A stretch of 25,753 nucleotides of DNA from CAZPZZ01 sp964591245 (lineage in GTDB: Bacteria; Acidobacteriota; Vicinamibacteria; Vicinamibacterales; UBA8438): NCBI GenBank assembly GCA_964591245.1, contig CAZPZZ010000048.1, positions 1-25,753 on the forward strand, written 5' to 3'. The position numbers were made by a program, and so were the translations under genes. Of this stretch, positions 7,846 to 15,109 are shown one piece after another; position 1 is the first letter of the stretch, and each line of letters begins with the position of its first letter. The notes below the pieces were generated by a model. It was not told where the DNA came from and ran no database searches. It saw only the letters and a program-made list of their open reading frames with translations.

Positions 7846-9123
7846 ATGAGTTCCACCGTTGTTCATCCAGCGTCCCACGTTCGAGGGCACCTCACGGTAC
7901 CCGGAGACAAATCTATCTCTCACCGCTATGCCCTGATGGCGGCGCTAGCCGACGGTCAGTCAACCATCACACACTATGCACCGGGTGCCGATTGTGCCTC
8001 CACGCTCGCATGTTTATGCGCACTGGGCGTGCCAATCCACCATCGTGACAGCGTCGTCACGGTGGAGGGTCGTGGATTGGATGGCCTCTTGCGCCCTGCA
8101 GCCCCGCTCGATGCCGGCAACTCGGGGACAACGCTCCGGCTTCTCGCCGGCATACTCGCGGGGCACCCCTTTGATAGCGTCATCACCGGGGATGCCTCGC
8201 TCCAGCGTCGTCCGATGCAACGAATCATCGCGCCACTCAACCAGCTAGGCGCAGACGTCCAAGGCGCAGAGGGGCATCCCCCACTGACGATTCGTGGCTC
8301 ACGATTGCACGGAATCGAATTCACCCCATCCGTGGCGAGCGCCCAAGTCAAGAGCGCCGTGCTGCTCGCCGGACTTCTCGCCACCGGAGAGACATTTGTC
8401 CGGGAGCCACATGCAACGCGTGACCACACTGAGCGAGCGCTTCCGCAATTTGGCATCGATCTCATCGTCCGGGAAGACATGGTGGGAGTGCGCGGCGGCC
8501 ACCGGCTGCACGCGACTGATCTGACAGTACCAGGCGACATCTCGTCTGCGGCCTTCTGGGCTACCGCGGCGGCGGCGCTCCCTGGCTCGGACATCACGGT
8601 CACTGGTGTCGGACTCAACCCGACGCGTACAGCTGTTCTTTCCATTCTCGAGCGGGTAGGCGCTCGCATTGAAATCTCCGACTTTACGGAGGTCGGCGGG
8701 GAACCACGCGGCTCTATCCGCGTTCGCTCTGGCGACAAAGTCCGCCTCGATCTCGGCGCCAACGACGTCCCGGATGTCATCGACGAACTACCGGTACTGG
8801 CGGCATTGGCGACTCACGGCGGAGAATTACGAGTGACAGGCGCTGGGGAGCTTCGCCACAAGGAAAGCGACCGGATCGCCGCCTTAGCGACCGGACTCAC
8901 TGGTCTTGGTGCTGACATCGAGGAACTGGACGATGGCTTCCACGTCCGCGGTGCGCGCCCGATCACAGGCGGCCGTGCCGACGCCGCCGGCGACCATCGA
9001 CTCGCTATGGCATTTGCCATCGCAGGGCTCGGTGCAACCGCCCCCTGCGAGATCACGGATTCCGGCGCGGTAGACGTGTCTTATCCTGGGTTCTTCGACG
9101 TAATGACATCACTCGTAGGCTAG
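7846..9123 (+). CDS. aroA: 3-phosphoshikimate 1-carboxyvinyltransferase (EPSP synthase)
   Basis: A 425-residue cytosolic enzyme that joins phosphoenolpyruvate to shikimate 3-phosphate in chorismate synthesis. Substrate-binding 'PGDKSISHRYAL' is at 19-30. The signature 'LDAGNSGTTLRLLAG' is at about 88-102. The C-terminal half has 'NDVPDVIDELPVLAALA', 'GAGELRHKESDRIAALA' and 'GDHRLAMAFAIAGLG', with the catalytic Asp and Glu in their usual contexts. The ATG at 7846 gives the normal length; an in-frame ATG 22 codons upstream adds a non-family Arg/Pro segment. No strong Shine-Dalgarno is visible. The stop is nine bases before aroK, so the two are probably co-transcribed. Confidence 0.97.
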   Translation: MSSTVVHPASHVRGHLTVPGDKSISHRYALMAALADGQSTITHYAPGADCASTLACLCALGVPIHHRDSVVTVEGRGLDGLLRPAAPLDAGNSGTTLRLLAGILAGHPFDSVITGDASLQRRPMQRIIAPLNQLGADVQGAEGHPPLTIRGSRLHGIEFTPSVASAQVKSAVLLAGLLATGETFVREPHATRDHTERALPQFGIDLIVREDMVGVRGGHRLHATDLTVPGDISSAAFWATAAAALPGSDITVTGVGLNPTRTAVLSILERVGARIEISDFTEVGGEPRGSIRVRSGDKVRLDLGANDVPDVIDELPVLAALATHGGELRVTGAGELRHKESDRIAALATGLTGLGADIEELDDGFHVRGARPITGGRADAAGDHRLAMAFAIAGLGATAPCEITDSGAVDVSYPGFFDVMTSLVG

Positions 9124-9132
9124 ACCACCACG

Positions 9133-9636
9133 ATGCAGGCCGACAAAATTTATCTTGTGGGTTTCATGGGTGCCGGGAAGACGACGGTGGCCAAGGTTTT
9201 AGGTGCCAAGCTCGACTGGTGCGTAGAGGATATCGACAGCCTTGTAGAAAAACGCGAGCACGCCACCGTTGCAGACCTCTTCGCACGGCGAGGAGAGACG
9301 TACTTTCGGCACGCCGAGCGCGCCGTCCTGACCGATCTCCTGTGCCGTCGCCATGTCGTGGTCGCTACCGGTGGCGGAACCTACGACAACCCCGACAACC
9401 GCGTTCTGATCAATCGGGACGGCGTCTCGATCTGGCTTGATGTATCCTTGAAACAGATTATCGCGCGTCTTCCTACAGATGGACGGCGACCGTTGGCCGC
9501 TGACCGCCCCACGATGGAGCGGCTGTACTACAGGCGGCAAGCGGCGTACCGACACGCCCACTGCAGGGTAGACGCTGAACGGGCATCTCCGAACGAAGTC
9601 GTGGAGAAATTGCTCGACCAACTCGAAGAGTTCTAG
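9133..9636 (+). CDS. aroK: Shikimate kinase
   Basis: A 167-residue P-loop kinase that phosphorylates shikimate at O3, the step directly before the AroA reaction. The Walker A motif GFMGAGKTT is at 10-18. Shikimate-binding residues sit in 'VEDIDSLVEKR' (Asp33, Asp35), 'YFRHAE' (Arg59) and the glycine triplet 'ATGGGTYDNP' (80-82). The mobile lid carries Arg118-Arg119 in 'DGRRPLA'. Length is normal. The start is nine bases after the aroA stop and has no visible Shine-Dalgarno, which suggests translational coupling. Shikimate kinase and EPSP synthase act consecutively, so the pair forms a metabolic unit. AroK and AroL cannot be separated by sequence alone here. Confidence 0.95.
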   Translation: MQADKIYLVGFMGAGKTTVAKVLGAKLDWCVEDIDSLVEKREHATVADLFARRGETYFRHAERAVLTDLLCRRHVVVATGGGTYDNPDNRVLINRDGVSIWLDVSLKQIIARLPTDGRRPLAADRPTMERLYYRRQAAYRHAHCRVDAERASPNEVVEKLLDQLEEF

Positions 9637-9666
9637 CTCCCCAGAGCCGAACACCTCAGTGGGGAG
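9637..9666 (+). other. Hairpin after aroK
   Basis: CTCCCC (9637-9642) pairs with GGGGAG (9661-9666). GAG (9644-9646) and CTC (9655-9657) extend the stem across a small bulge, leaving an 8-base loop. It begins directly after the aroK stop. The U-run of an intrinsic terminator is missing, so it may be an RNA processing or attenuation structure before the phosphoesterase gene. Confidence 0.35.
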
Positions 9667-9711
9667 GAAACGCTGCCCCATGCACTTGGAAGTCGAGGTC
9701 CTCACGTCCCG

Positions 9712-10461
9712 ATGCGTTTTCTGATTCTCAGCGACATTCACTCCAACATCGACGCCCTCGATGCCGTGTTGGCCCGTGCGCCACGTGACAGCTTCGATCG
9801 CCTCCTAATCCTGGGCGACTTGGTCGGCTATGGTGCCAATCCCAATGAGGTCGTGGACCGTATCTTTGAACTGGAACCGGACATAGTCATCCGCGGCAAT
9901 CACGACAAGGTGGCTACCGGGATCGAAGGGTCTGACACCTTCAGTCGCATCGCCGGAGAAGCGGCACGCTGGACCAATAAAACGCTTTCTCCCGAAAATC
10001 TCAAACGCCTCGCCGCATTGCCGGCGGGTCCAAAGAATGTGGACCGCGACGTGGAGATCTGCCACGGCACTCCGTTCGACGAGGACACCTACGTCCTTGA
10101 CGAGGACGATGCCGCCAAGTCTCTCGAGCTAGCACACCGCCACGTCTGCTTCTTTGGACACACGCACATCCCGATCGCCTATGTCCAGAAGCCCTCAGGC
10201 TTGACCATCAAGCAGCCAACCCCGGCCGGTCCCGAGACCACAGTCATTCACCTGGACAAATCACACCGCTACCTGATCAACCCCGGCTCAGTGGGACAAC
10301 CTCGGGACACGGATCCGCGAGCGTCCTACGCTGTGTACGACACTAAAAAGACCCGTATCGAGTTGAAACGTGTGGCGTACCGGATCGACCTCGCCCAGCA
10401 ACGGATCGCCGAATCCGGCTTACCGGAAAGCCTGGCCTTCCGGCTCGGATTAGGTCGTTAG
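9712..10461 (+). CDS. Calcineurin-like metallophosphoesterase (YfcE/MJ0936-type)
   Basis: A 249-residue two-metal phosphoesterase. All ligand motifs are present: Asp8-x-His10 ('LSDIHSN'), Asp36 in 'LGDLVGYG', Asn63-His64-Asp65 ('RGNHD'), His118 ('ICHGTP') and His150-x-His152 ('FFGHTHIP'). 'INPGSVGQPRD' near the C terminus is typical of the YfcE/MJ0936 group of soluble phosphodiesterases. The natural substrate is not predictable. The gene follows aroK by 75 bases on the same strand. Its TAG stop overlaps the stop of the convergent small membrane-protein gene (10458-10461), leaving no room for a terminator between them. Confidence 0.92.
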   Translation: MRFLILSDIHSNIDALDAVLARAPRDSFDRLLILGDLVGYGANPNEVVDRIFELEPDIVIRGNHDKVATGIEGSDTFSRIAGEAARWTNKTLSPENLKRLAALPAGPKNVDRDVEICHGTPFDEDTYVLDEDDAAKSLELAHRHVCFFGHTHIPIAYVQKPSGLTIKQPTPAGPETTVIHLDKSHRYLINPGSVGQPRDTDPRASYAVYDTKKTRIELKRVAYRIDLAQQRIAESGLPESLAFRLGLGR

Positions 10462-10646
10462 GGGCGTGTATTTTCCGCGGTGTTAGGTTTCTCGACAGCC
10501 CGGGCTGCGCGTCGGGCGGCACGTTCCTCGCGACGCCGCAATTCCGCTGCATAGGCGTCAGCCGCCGCACGGGAACCGAGGATCCATCCAGCGACTAGGC
10601 CGAGCAGCAGAATCGCCGGGATGTAGATGAAGTGACCGGCAGGCAT
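10458..10646 (-). CDS. Small single-pass membrane protein at the end of the ccm operon
   Basis: A 62-residue protein: a short N terminus, one hydrophobic helix ('FIYIPAILLLGLVAGWILG', about residues 7-25), then a charged Arg/Glu/Ala helix ('ELRRREERAARRAARAVE'). It starts 17 bases after the stop of the CcmD-like gene, and GGCGA lies about 11 bases before the ATG. The helix-plus-charged-tail layout resembles CcmD-type small subunits of the heme-handling ABC complex, but the family cannot be named. Same strand and close spacing argue that it belongs to the ccm operon. A longer in-frame extension upstream overlaps the CcmD-like gene and is not favoured. Confidence 0.65.
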   Translation of the reverse strand: MPAGHFIYIPAILLLGLVAGWILGSRAAADAYAAELRRREERAARRAARAVEKPNTAENTRP

Positions 10647-10663
10647 GACAAACGAATCGCCGT

Positions 10664-11017
10664 CTAGGGCTGGTCCCCCTCCGCAACTCTGCGCGACACA
10701 TCCGCGAGTTCCGCCTCTACGGCCCCGAGGCGACGCCATATCGTCCACAGATAACCGAACGCGATGGCCCAAACCACGGCGTAGGCCGTCACCAGCAACG
10801 GCGCCGCTGGTAATTGGTCCTCGGGCGGAATGTCACCCATCGGGACAAAACCGTCCTGTGCCGCCTCGGTCGACTGCGCAATGATCGTCTCGTGCGACAG
10901 TGGACCAGCCACCACCAACACACCGACCACAATGGCCACCAGCCCCCACCGAAACCAACAATTTCCGACGGCACCCCGGCACCGCCCAATTCGCGACCGA
11001 CACAGCCCCTGAAACAC
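10664..11017 (-). CDS. ccmD: CcmD-like small heme-exporter subunit with an extra N-terminal hydrophobic segment
   Basis: A 117-residue protein. Its C-terminal part ('PLLVTAYAVVWAIAFGYLW' followed by a basic/acidic amphipathic helix, residues 73-113) matches CcmD, the single-helix subunit that helps release heme-bound CcmE from CcmABC. Classical CcmD is about 40-70 residues. Here a further hydrophobic segment (about 22-40) and a periplasmic-type linker ('AQSTEAAQDG...') precede it, so the first segment may be a signal peptide or second membrane helix. The GTG start at 11017 is firmly placed: GGAGGAGG lies five bases upstream, and the GTG overlaps the ccmC stop by one base (TAGTG). Position after ccmC fits ccmD. 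Assignment rests on topology and context, because this family is poorly conserved. Confidence 0.75.
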   Translation of the reverse strand: MFQGLCRSRIGRCRGAVGNCWFRWGLVAIVVGVLVVAGPLSHETIIAQSTEAAQDGFVPMGDIPPEDQLPAAPLLVTAYAVVWAIAFGYLWTIWRRLGAVEAELADVSRRVAEGDQP

Positions 11018-11679
11018 TATTCCTCCTCCACAGCCAGATAGAGCCGGTCGAGCGCTGCACGCTGCTCCTCAAGGCGCGCCCGAGCCGAAAGCAGTGCCAA
11101 ACACAGCACAATGAACCCGGCGAACGACCACCAAAGCGGGAGCCCGAAGTCGACAGGCAACGTCGGTACGACCGAGGTTCTGGGATGCACCGTACGCCAA
11201 ATCTCAGTTGAGATGTATAGAAATGGCACATTTGCCATCGCGAAGATGCCAAGTCCTGCCGCCAATCGCTCCGCCCCAGCCCCACCGTACTGGCGCAGCA
11301 ACAGGTAGGCGACAAGGATCAACTCCAGAATAACCGCCATCGTCAGGCGAGCATCCCATTGCCACCAGACACCCCAGGCCTTGATTCCCCAGAGCGGACC
11401 GGTGATCAGGCCCATCAAGCCGAACACAACGGCGAGTTCGGCCGACGCCACGGCTAATCGGTCGGCAGCAGGCGTCCGGCGAAACAAATAAATTCCACTT
11501 GCCACGCCGAGAATGAAGATGGCCAAAAACATTGCCATCCACGCCGGGAAATGGAAATAGAAAATCTTCTGCACCAACCCCATGGTCGATTCATACGGGG
11601 CACGTACGATGATGATCGGCGCAGTCACGAACAACAAGGCTGCAATTCCAGCCAGTACCGGGAAAACGCGATTCCTCAC
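11017..11679 (-). CDS. ccmC: Heme exporter/heme-loading protein CcmC
   Basis: A 220-residue inner-membrane protein with six hydrophobic helices. CcmC binds heme at the periplasmic face and loads it onto CcmE. The tryptophan-rich heme-handling motif is complete: 'WGVWWQWDARLT' at 102-113. The two flanking heme-ligand histidines expected in the family appear as His43 ('FHFPAW') and His165 ('TVHP'). The length is a little shorter than the E. coli protein. The GTG start at 11679 is used. A gap of 109 bases separates it from the ccmB stop; a GC-rich imperfect inverted repeat at 11747-11765 lies in that gap. The stop overlaps the ccmD-like GTG. Confidence 0.95.
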   Translation of the reverse strand: MRNRVFPVLAGIAALLFVTAPIIIVRAPYESTMGLVQKIFYFHFPAWMAMFLAIFILGVASGIYLFRRTPAADRLAVASAELAVVFGLMGLITGPLWGIKAWGVWWQWDARLTMAVILELILVAYLLLRQYGGAGAERLAAGLGIFAMANVPFLYISTEIWRTVHPRTSVVPTLPVDFGLPLWWSFAGFIVLCLALLSARARLEEQRAALDRLYLAVEEE

Positions 11680-11788
11680 TGCCTACACTCCGTGCACGTG
11701 GGAACGAGAACCGTCACGGGCGCTCACTCCTGCTTTGAGAACACCCCCCCACAGGCTCTGCGGGGATCGGACGAAGACAAGCGTGTCC

Positions 11789-12472
11789 TCATTCTGTCAT
11801 GACGGGCTCGAATGTCCATAGAGCCAGGGTTAGAAAGACCGCATCGAAGAACACCAGAAGGCTGACCCAGAGCCGAGCCATTGCCAGATCTGGCTCTGAC
11901 TGCACGAGCGCGGCCGTCCCGCTTACCCCCATGATGAGCACCGGAATCGTCACGGGATACAACAGCACGGGCAGTAAAACGGCACGGCTCCGAGTACGCA
12001 CCAGCATCGCAGAGAACAGGGTTCCGACACCGGCAAAACCGAGTGTTCCGAGGCCCAGAAGAGCAAGTAACCACCAGACATGCCGGAAGAGCGGTGCATT
12101 GAACAGAAAGGCAACAAGCAGCGTCACAACGGCCTCGACGACGGCGAGCAGCAGCAGCAGTCCGACGAGTTTTCCGAGGTAAATAGCCGGCCGATCAACC
12201 GGAGCCAACAACAATCCGCGCAACGCGTCATGATACCGCTCGCGTTCGAAAGCTCGTCCCAGAGCCAATGTACCAGAGAAGGCGATCGCAATCCACAGAA
12301 TGCCCGGCGCCGCCCCCTCGATTGCCTGCCCACCACGTACGAATCCAAATGCGAAGACAAGCACCGTCGAGACAGCAAAAAAGAGCGTCGTGAAGAGCAT
12401 CTCCTTGCTACGTGATTCGACGCGCAAGTCTTTACGAACGACGAGCCAGGCCACCCGCAGAAATCTGGTCAT
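11789..12472 (-). CDS. ccmB: Heme exporter membrane subunit CcmB
   Basis: A 227-residue permease with six hydrophobic segments. It is the membrane partner of CcmA in the CcmABCD complex, which uses ATP to release holo-CcmE. Family marks are the N-terminal 'VVRKDLRVESRSKEML' and the loop 'ALGRAFERERYHDALRGLL' with 'RPAIYLGKL', followed by alternating hydrophobic helices to 'WTFEPVMTE'. The ATG at 12472 overlaps the ccmA stop by four bases (ATGA), so translation is coupled. Length and topology are typical. Confidence 0.93.
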   Translation of the reverse strand: MTRFLRVAWLVVRKDLRVESRSKEMLFTTLFFAVSTVLVFAFGFVRGGQAIEGAAPGILWIAIAFSGTLALGRAFERERYHDALRGLLLAPVDRPAIYLGKLVGLLLLLAVVEAVVTLLVAFLFNAPLFRHVWWLLALLGLGTLGFAGVGTLFSAMLVRTRSRAVLLPVLLYPVTIPVLIMGVSGTAALVQSEPDLAMARLWVSLLVFFDAVFLTLALWTFEPVMTE

Positions 12473-13257
12473 ACGGACGGCTCCACGGATCCTCCGTCGG
12501 ATGAACCAGCATCTGGACGGACCCGCGATCGCCTGCCGCGCGCCGGCGCAGCTAGCGCAGCCCGGTAGCGATCGCGCAACGCGCCCACTCCATCCAACTC
12601 GCAGAGACGCCCCGCCCGCAAGAACACTGCACGGTCAATCAACCCCTCGGCGACATTCAGGTCATGGGTGGCGACGAGCACGATCCGTCCCGCAGCACGC
12701 AATGCACGCAATCGCTCAATCAGCGCCAGGCCGGAGGCCTCATCAAGTCCAGTGAACGGCTCATCGAAGAGCACTAGTCGAGGATCGTGGATCAACGCGC
12801 GCTCCAACGCGAGACGCTGTCGCATCCCGCGTGAGAAGCCTTCAACAAGATCATCAGCCCGGTCACTCAGCACCGCCTGCTGCAGGGCTCCAGTCACCCG
12901 GTCTCCTATCCGATCGAGCCCATACAAGCCCGCGAAAAATTCCAGATTCTCACGAGCCGAAAGTTCAGGATACAGCTGCAGATCATGCGAGAGAAACCCA
13001 ATTTGGGCTCGCAGCCCGGCACCGCCACCCTCAGCCGACCATTCGCCGTAACGCACCGTCCCCTCGGATGGCGCTGCAAGCGTCGCCAGAACGGCCAGCA
13101 ATGTAGATTTCCCCGCACCATTCGGCCCCAGCAAGCCAATAATTTCACCGCATTCGCAGGTCAGGGAAACACGGGCCAGTGCCCGGCGTCTCCCATAGAA
13201 GCGAGAGACGTCAGATGCCGTCACGCACTCGAAGTCGATTGGGGTATGAGCCGACAC
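12469..13257 (-). CDS. ccmA: Heme exporter ABC ATPase CcmA
   Basis: A 262-residue ABC ATPase. Walker A GPNGAGKST is at 44-52, the signature region 'FSRGMRQRLALERAL' at 141-155, Walker B 'RLVLFDEP' with Glu166 after Asp165, and a His-loop in 'LVATHDLN'. The signature departs from the usual LSxGQ. The C-terminal tail (about 230-262) is Arg/Ser-rich and longer than in compact CcmA proteins. It powers release of heme-CcmE with CcmB/C/D at the cytoplasmic membrane. The GTG at 13257 is six bases after the preceding stop; no strong Shine-Dalgarno is visible. Coupling to ccmB by a 4-base overlap supports CcmA rather than an unrelated transporter. Confidence 0.92.
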   Translation of the reverse strand: MSAHTPIDFECVTASDVSRFYGRRRALARVSLTCECGEIIGLLGPNGAGKSTLLAVLATLAAPSEGTVRYGEWSAEGGGAGLRAQIGFLSHDLQLYPELSARENLEFFAGLYGLDRIGDRVTGALQQAVLSDRADDLVEGFSRGMRQRLALERALIHDPRLVLFDEPFTGLDEASGLALIERLRALRAAGRIVLVATHDLNVAEGLIDRAVFLRAGRLCELDGVGALRDRYRAALAAPARGRRSRVRPDAGSSDGGSVEPSV

Positions 13258-13263
13258 CAGATG

Positions 13264-14511
13264 CTAGGCCGGCGTGCGATCTGGGGAGAGACTACGAGTG
13301 ACCGGCGGTGCAAGCCCCTCGTTGAGATCCAGTAGCACGCGCTGGAGCTGGTCGATCAATTCCGCGCGCCTGGTACCGAAACGCGTCGGACCGATCTTGC
13401 CTTGACTATGCTGACGTTCTACCTTCACCAGCTCAGTGAACAACTTTTCGCGTCGGTGGTGGAGCGCTTCGTGGTCGGTCTGGCTCTCATCCTCAGGGGG
13501 CACGCCTACTGACACCCACATCGCGAGGGCAACAATCATCCCTGACAAAGACAATGCCAGAATCCGCGGCCACCCAGGATGATGAGGTAAACCACTCAGC
13601 TCCATTACGACCGGCTCGCCAGCTGGCACACGCCGCCCGGCTCCCCATAACAGCGCCGAACCACCAGTCGCATTGGCCTCCATCTCCCCCCGTCGCTCAA
13701 TCTGCGCCGACGCTAAATCGAGAGCACCCCATTGTTCGACAAAGACCAGGAGTTGCTCAAAATCGGCAGGAAACATCTGCTCCAGCGCCAAGCTGCCACC
13801 AGAATACGGCAGCACATAGGCGACGTGTACCGGGGTCACCCCTTGGTCAAATCCCCCCGTCACCCACACCCGAGGACCATCCACCAAAGTTCGAGGGGTC
13901 GACCCCTGGAGAACGGTCCCAGACTGGGCTCCGGGAGGCAACGTGAATTCGAATGCGGGCTGGGGCTCCACTCGCCCGTCAGCGATATTGAACACATCGA
14001 GGAGGTAATACACCTCAATATTCTCTTCACCGAGTTCGATCAGGATACGAGAGTCCTGGCTCAACGTCACCCGTCCAGGACGCGCCGGCTGGACCGGCGC
14101 AACGTCAGCCGCATCACCCCCGGCGCCGACTAGCATGACCGCTACACCGCCCTGACCTGGCGCGGCGAATGCCTGCGAGACGAGCTCCGCTCCATCAAGC
14201 GTCGTCGCCACAGAGACGCGGGCGCCTGGACTCAAACTACTGAAACGCGCTCGTCCCTCCTGGTCGGTGTTGGCTGTGGTCACGGCATCACCCGCCCGAA
14301 GGTCAACAGGGTGATCTAAAACGTTGTTCGCAAAACTGCCACGAATCACGCGGACCGTGATTTGCCCATCCGGCAGATTCGGATCCGGGCGCGGAATGCC
14401 AGACATTTGCCTCGGGTCGGGCTGTGCGGACGCCCCCGATGCGGCGCACCACAGCAGCAACACTGCTGGGATCACACGGAGCCCTCGGCTGACGTCGTAC
14501 GCTCGTGTCAT
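13264..14511 (-). CDS. Uncharacterised single-pass protein with a large exported domain, inside the ccm operon
   Basis: A 415-residue protein I cannot assign to a characterised family. It has a signal peptide ('VIPAVLLLWCAASGASA', residues 13-29). An N-terminal beta domain (about 45-125, 'GQITVRVIRG... TDQEGRARFSSLSPG') resembles carboxypeptidase-regulatory/Ig-like folds. A second beta-rich domain runs to about 310, then a membrane helix ('ILALSLSGMIVALAMWVSVG', about 317-336) and an 80-residue cytosolic tail. The tail is helical and charged ('REKLFTELVKVERQHSQGK', 354-372) and resembles the tail of the next gene upstream. The ATG at 14511 follows GGAAGGG by a few bases; a longer frame would overlap the preceding gene. 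It ends six bases before ccmA, which argues for a role in cytochrome c maturation, perhaps as a periplasmic scaffold. That role is inference. Confidence 0.8.
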   Translation of the reverse strand: MTRAYDVSRGLRVIPAVLLLWCAASGASAQPDPRQMSGIPRPDPNLPDGQITVRVIRGSFANNVLDHPVDLRAGDAVTTANTDQEGRARFSSLSPGARVSVATTLDGAELVSQAFAAPGQGGVAVMLVGAGGDAADVAPVQPARPGRVTLSQDSRILIELGEENIEVYYLLDVFNIADGRVEPQPAFEFTLPPGAQSGTVLQGSTPRTLVDGPRVWVTGGFDQGVTPVHVAYVLPYSGGSLALEQMFPADFEQLLVFVEQWGALDLASAQIERRGEMEANATGGSALLWGAGRRVPAGEPVVMELSGLPHHPGWPRILALSLSGMIVALAMWVSVGVPPEDESQTDHEALHHRREKLFTELVKVERQHSQGKIGPTRFGTRRAELIDQLQRVLLDLNEGLAPPVTRSLSPDRTPA

Positions 14512-14548
14512 CACCCTTCCGCTCACACCTTGCATTCGCCGCTTGCCC

Positions 14549-15109
14549 TCAAAGCGCCGTCCCACATCCCTTACAGAACGCCGCATCTACATCATTCGGG
14601 ATTCCACAACTCCGACAGTCTCGCGGCCCGGTCGCATCGGGTTGCCTCGAGGATGCCACTTCTCGTCCCAGGCGTTCCCGAAGCTCCCGCTCGATCAGCT
14701 GCAGATAGTCCACGGCCTCCACATCGAGCTGTTTCATCAGCCGGATCGCACGTACCCGCAATCGACGGCCCATGTCATCAAAATCGGCCTCGGAGACCTT
14801 ACCCATGGCGCGGTCAAACTCCAGCTCCTTAATCGACCGGAGCACGAGGGTCTTCTCACGCTCGACCGCAGCCCGGCTCCGAGAGCCCGCCATCACGATC
14901 GTTTCCTTGAAGTCCTTCTCCGCGAGCGGCTTCACAGCACGATAGAGCATCAAGCCAACGTAGCCGGCCGCACCAATAGCCAGTGTGAGGAGAATGGCCC
15001 CCACGGGCTCGGCGGGTCGCCCGACGAGCATCGCGATCGTCGAGGCCACCAACGATGTGAGGACAAATAGATGCCAGGGACGAAACGTGGACGGTGTGGA
15101 CTGGGACAC
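14549..15109 (-). CDS. Membrane protein with CcmI-like helical segment and C-terminal zinc ribbon
   Basis: A 186-residue protein with two membrane helices (about 13-29 and 36-57), a long charged helical region (60-150) and a C-terminal zinc ribbon: Cys165-x-x-Cys168 and Cys179-x-x-Cys182. The segment 'LRSIKELEFDRAMGKVSEAD' (90-109) has the pattern of the helical segment near the N terminus of CcmI/CycH-type assembly proteins (Leu-Glu ... Gly-Lys-hydrophobic-Ser-Glu). The ribbon lies on the cytoplasmic side if both helices cross. The GTG start overlaps the ccmF stop by one base (TAGTG). It may replace CcmI as an assembly factor linking CcmF to other subunits, but this is inferred from position and pattern. 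Confidence 0.8.
   Translation of the reverse strand: MSQSTPSTFRPWHLFVLTSLVASTIAMLVGRPAEPVGAILLTLAIGAAGYVGLMLYRAVKPLAEKDFKETIVMAGSRSRAAVEREKTLVLRSIKELEFDRAMGKVSEADFDDMGRRLRVRAIRLMKQLDVEAVDYLQLIERELRERLGREVASSRQPDATGPRDCRSCGIPNDVDAAFCKGCGTAL

Noticed and set aside
7974..8780. 268-codon open frame on the minus strand opposite aroA
   Set aside because: It lies wholly antisense to clear AroA sequence and is Ser/Arg/Pro-rich without domains.
14324..15070. 248-codon plus-strand frame spanning the zinc-ribbon and exported-domain genes
   Set aside because: Its product has no coherent domain and overlaps two genes with signal peptide, membrane helices and a zinc ribbon.
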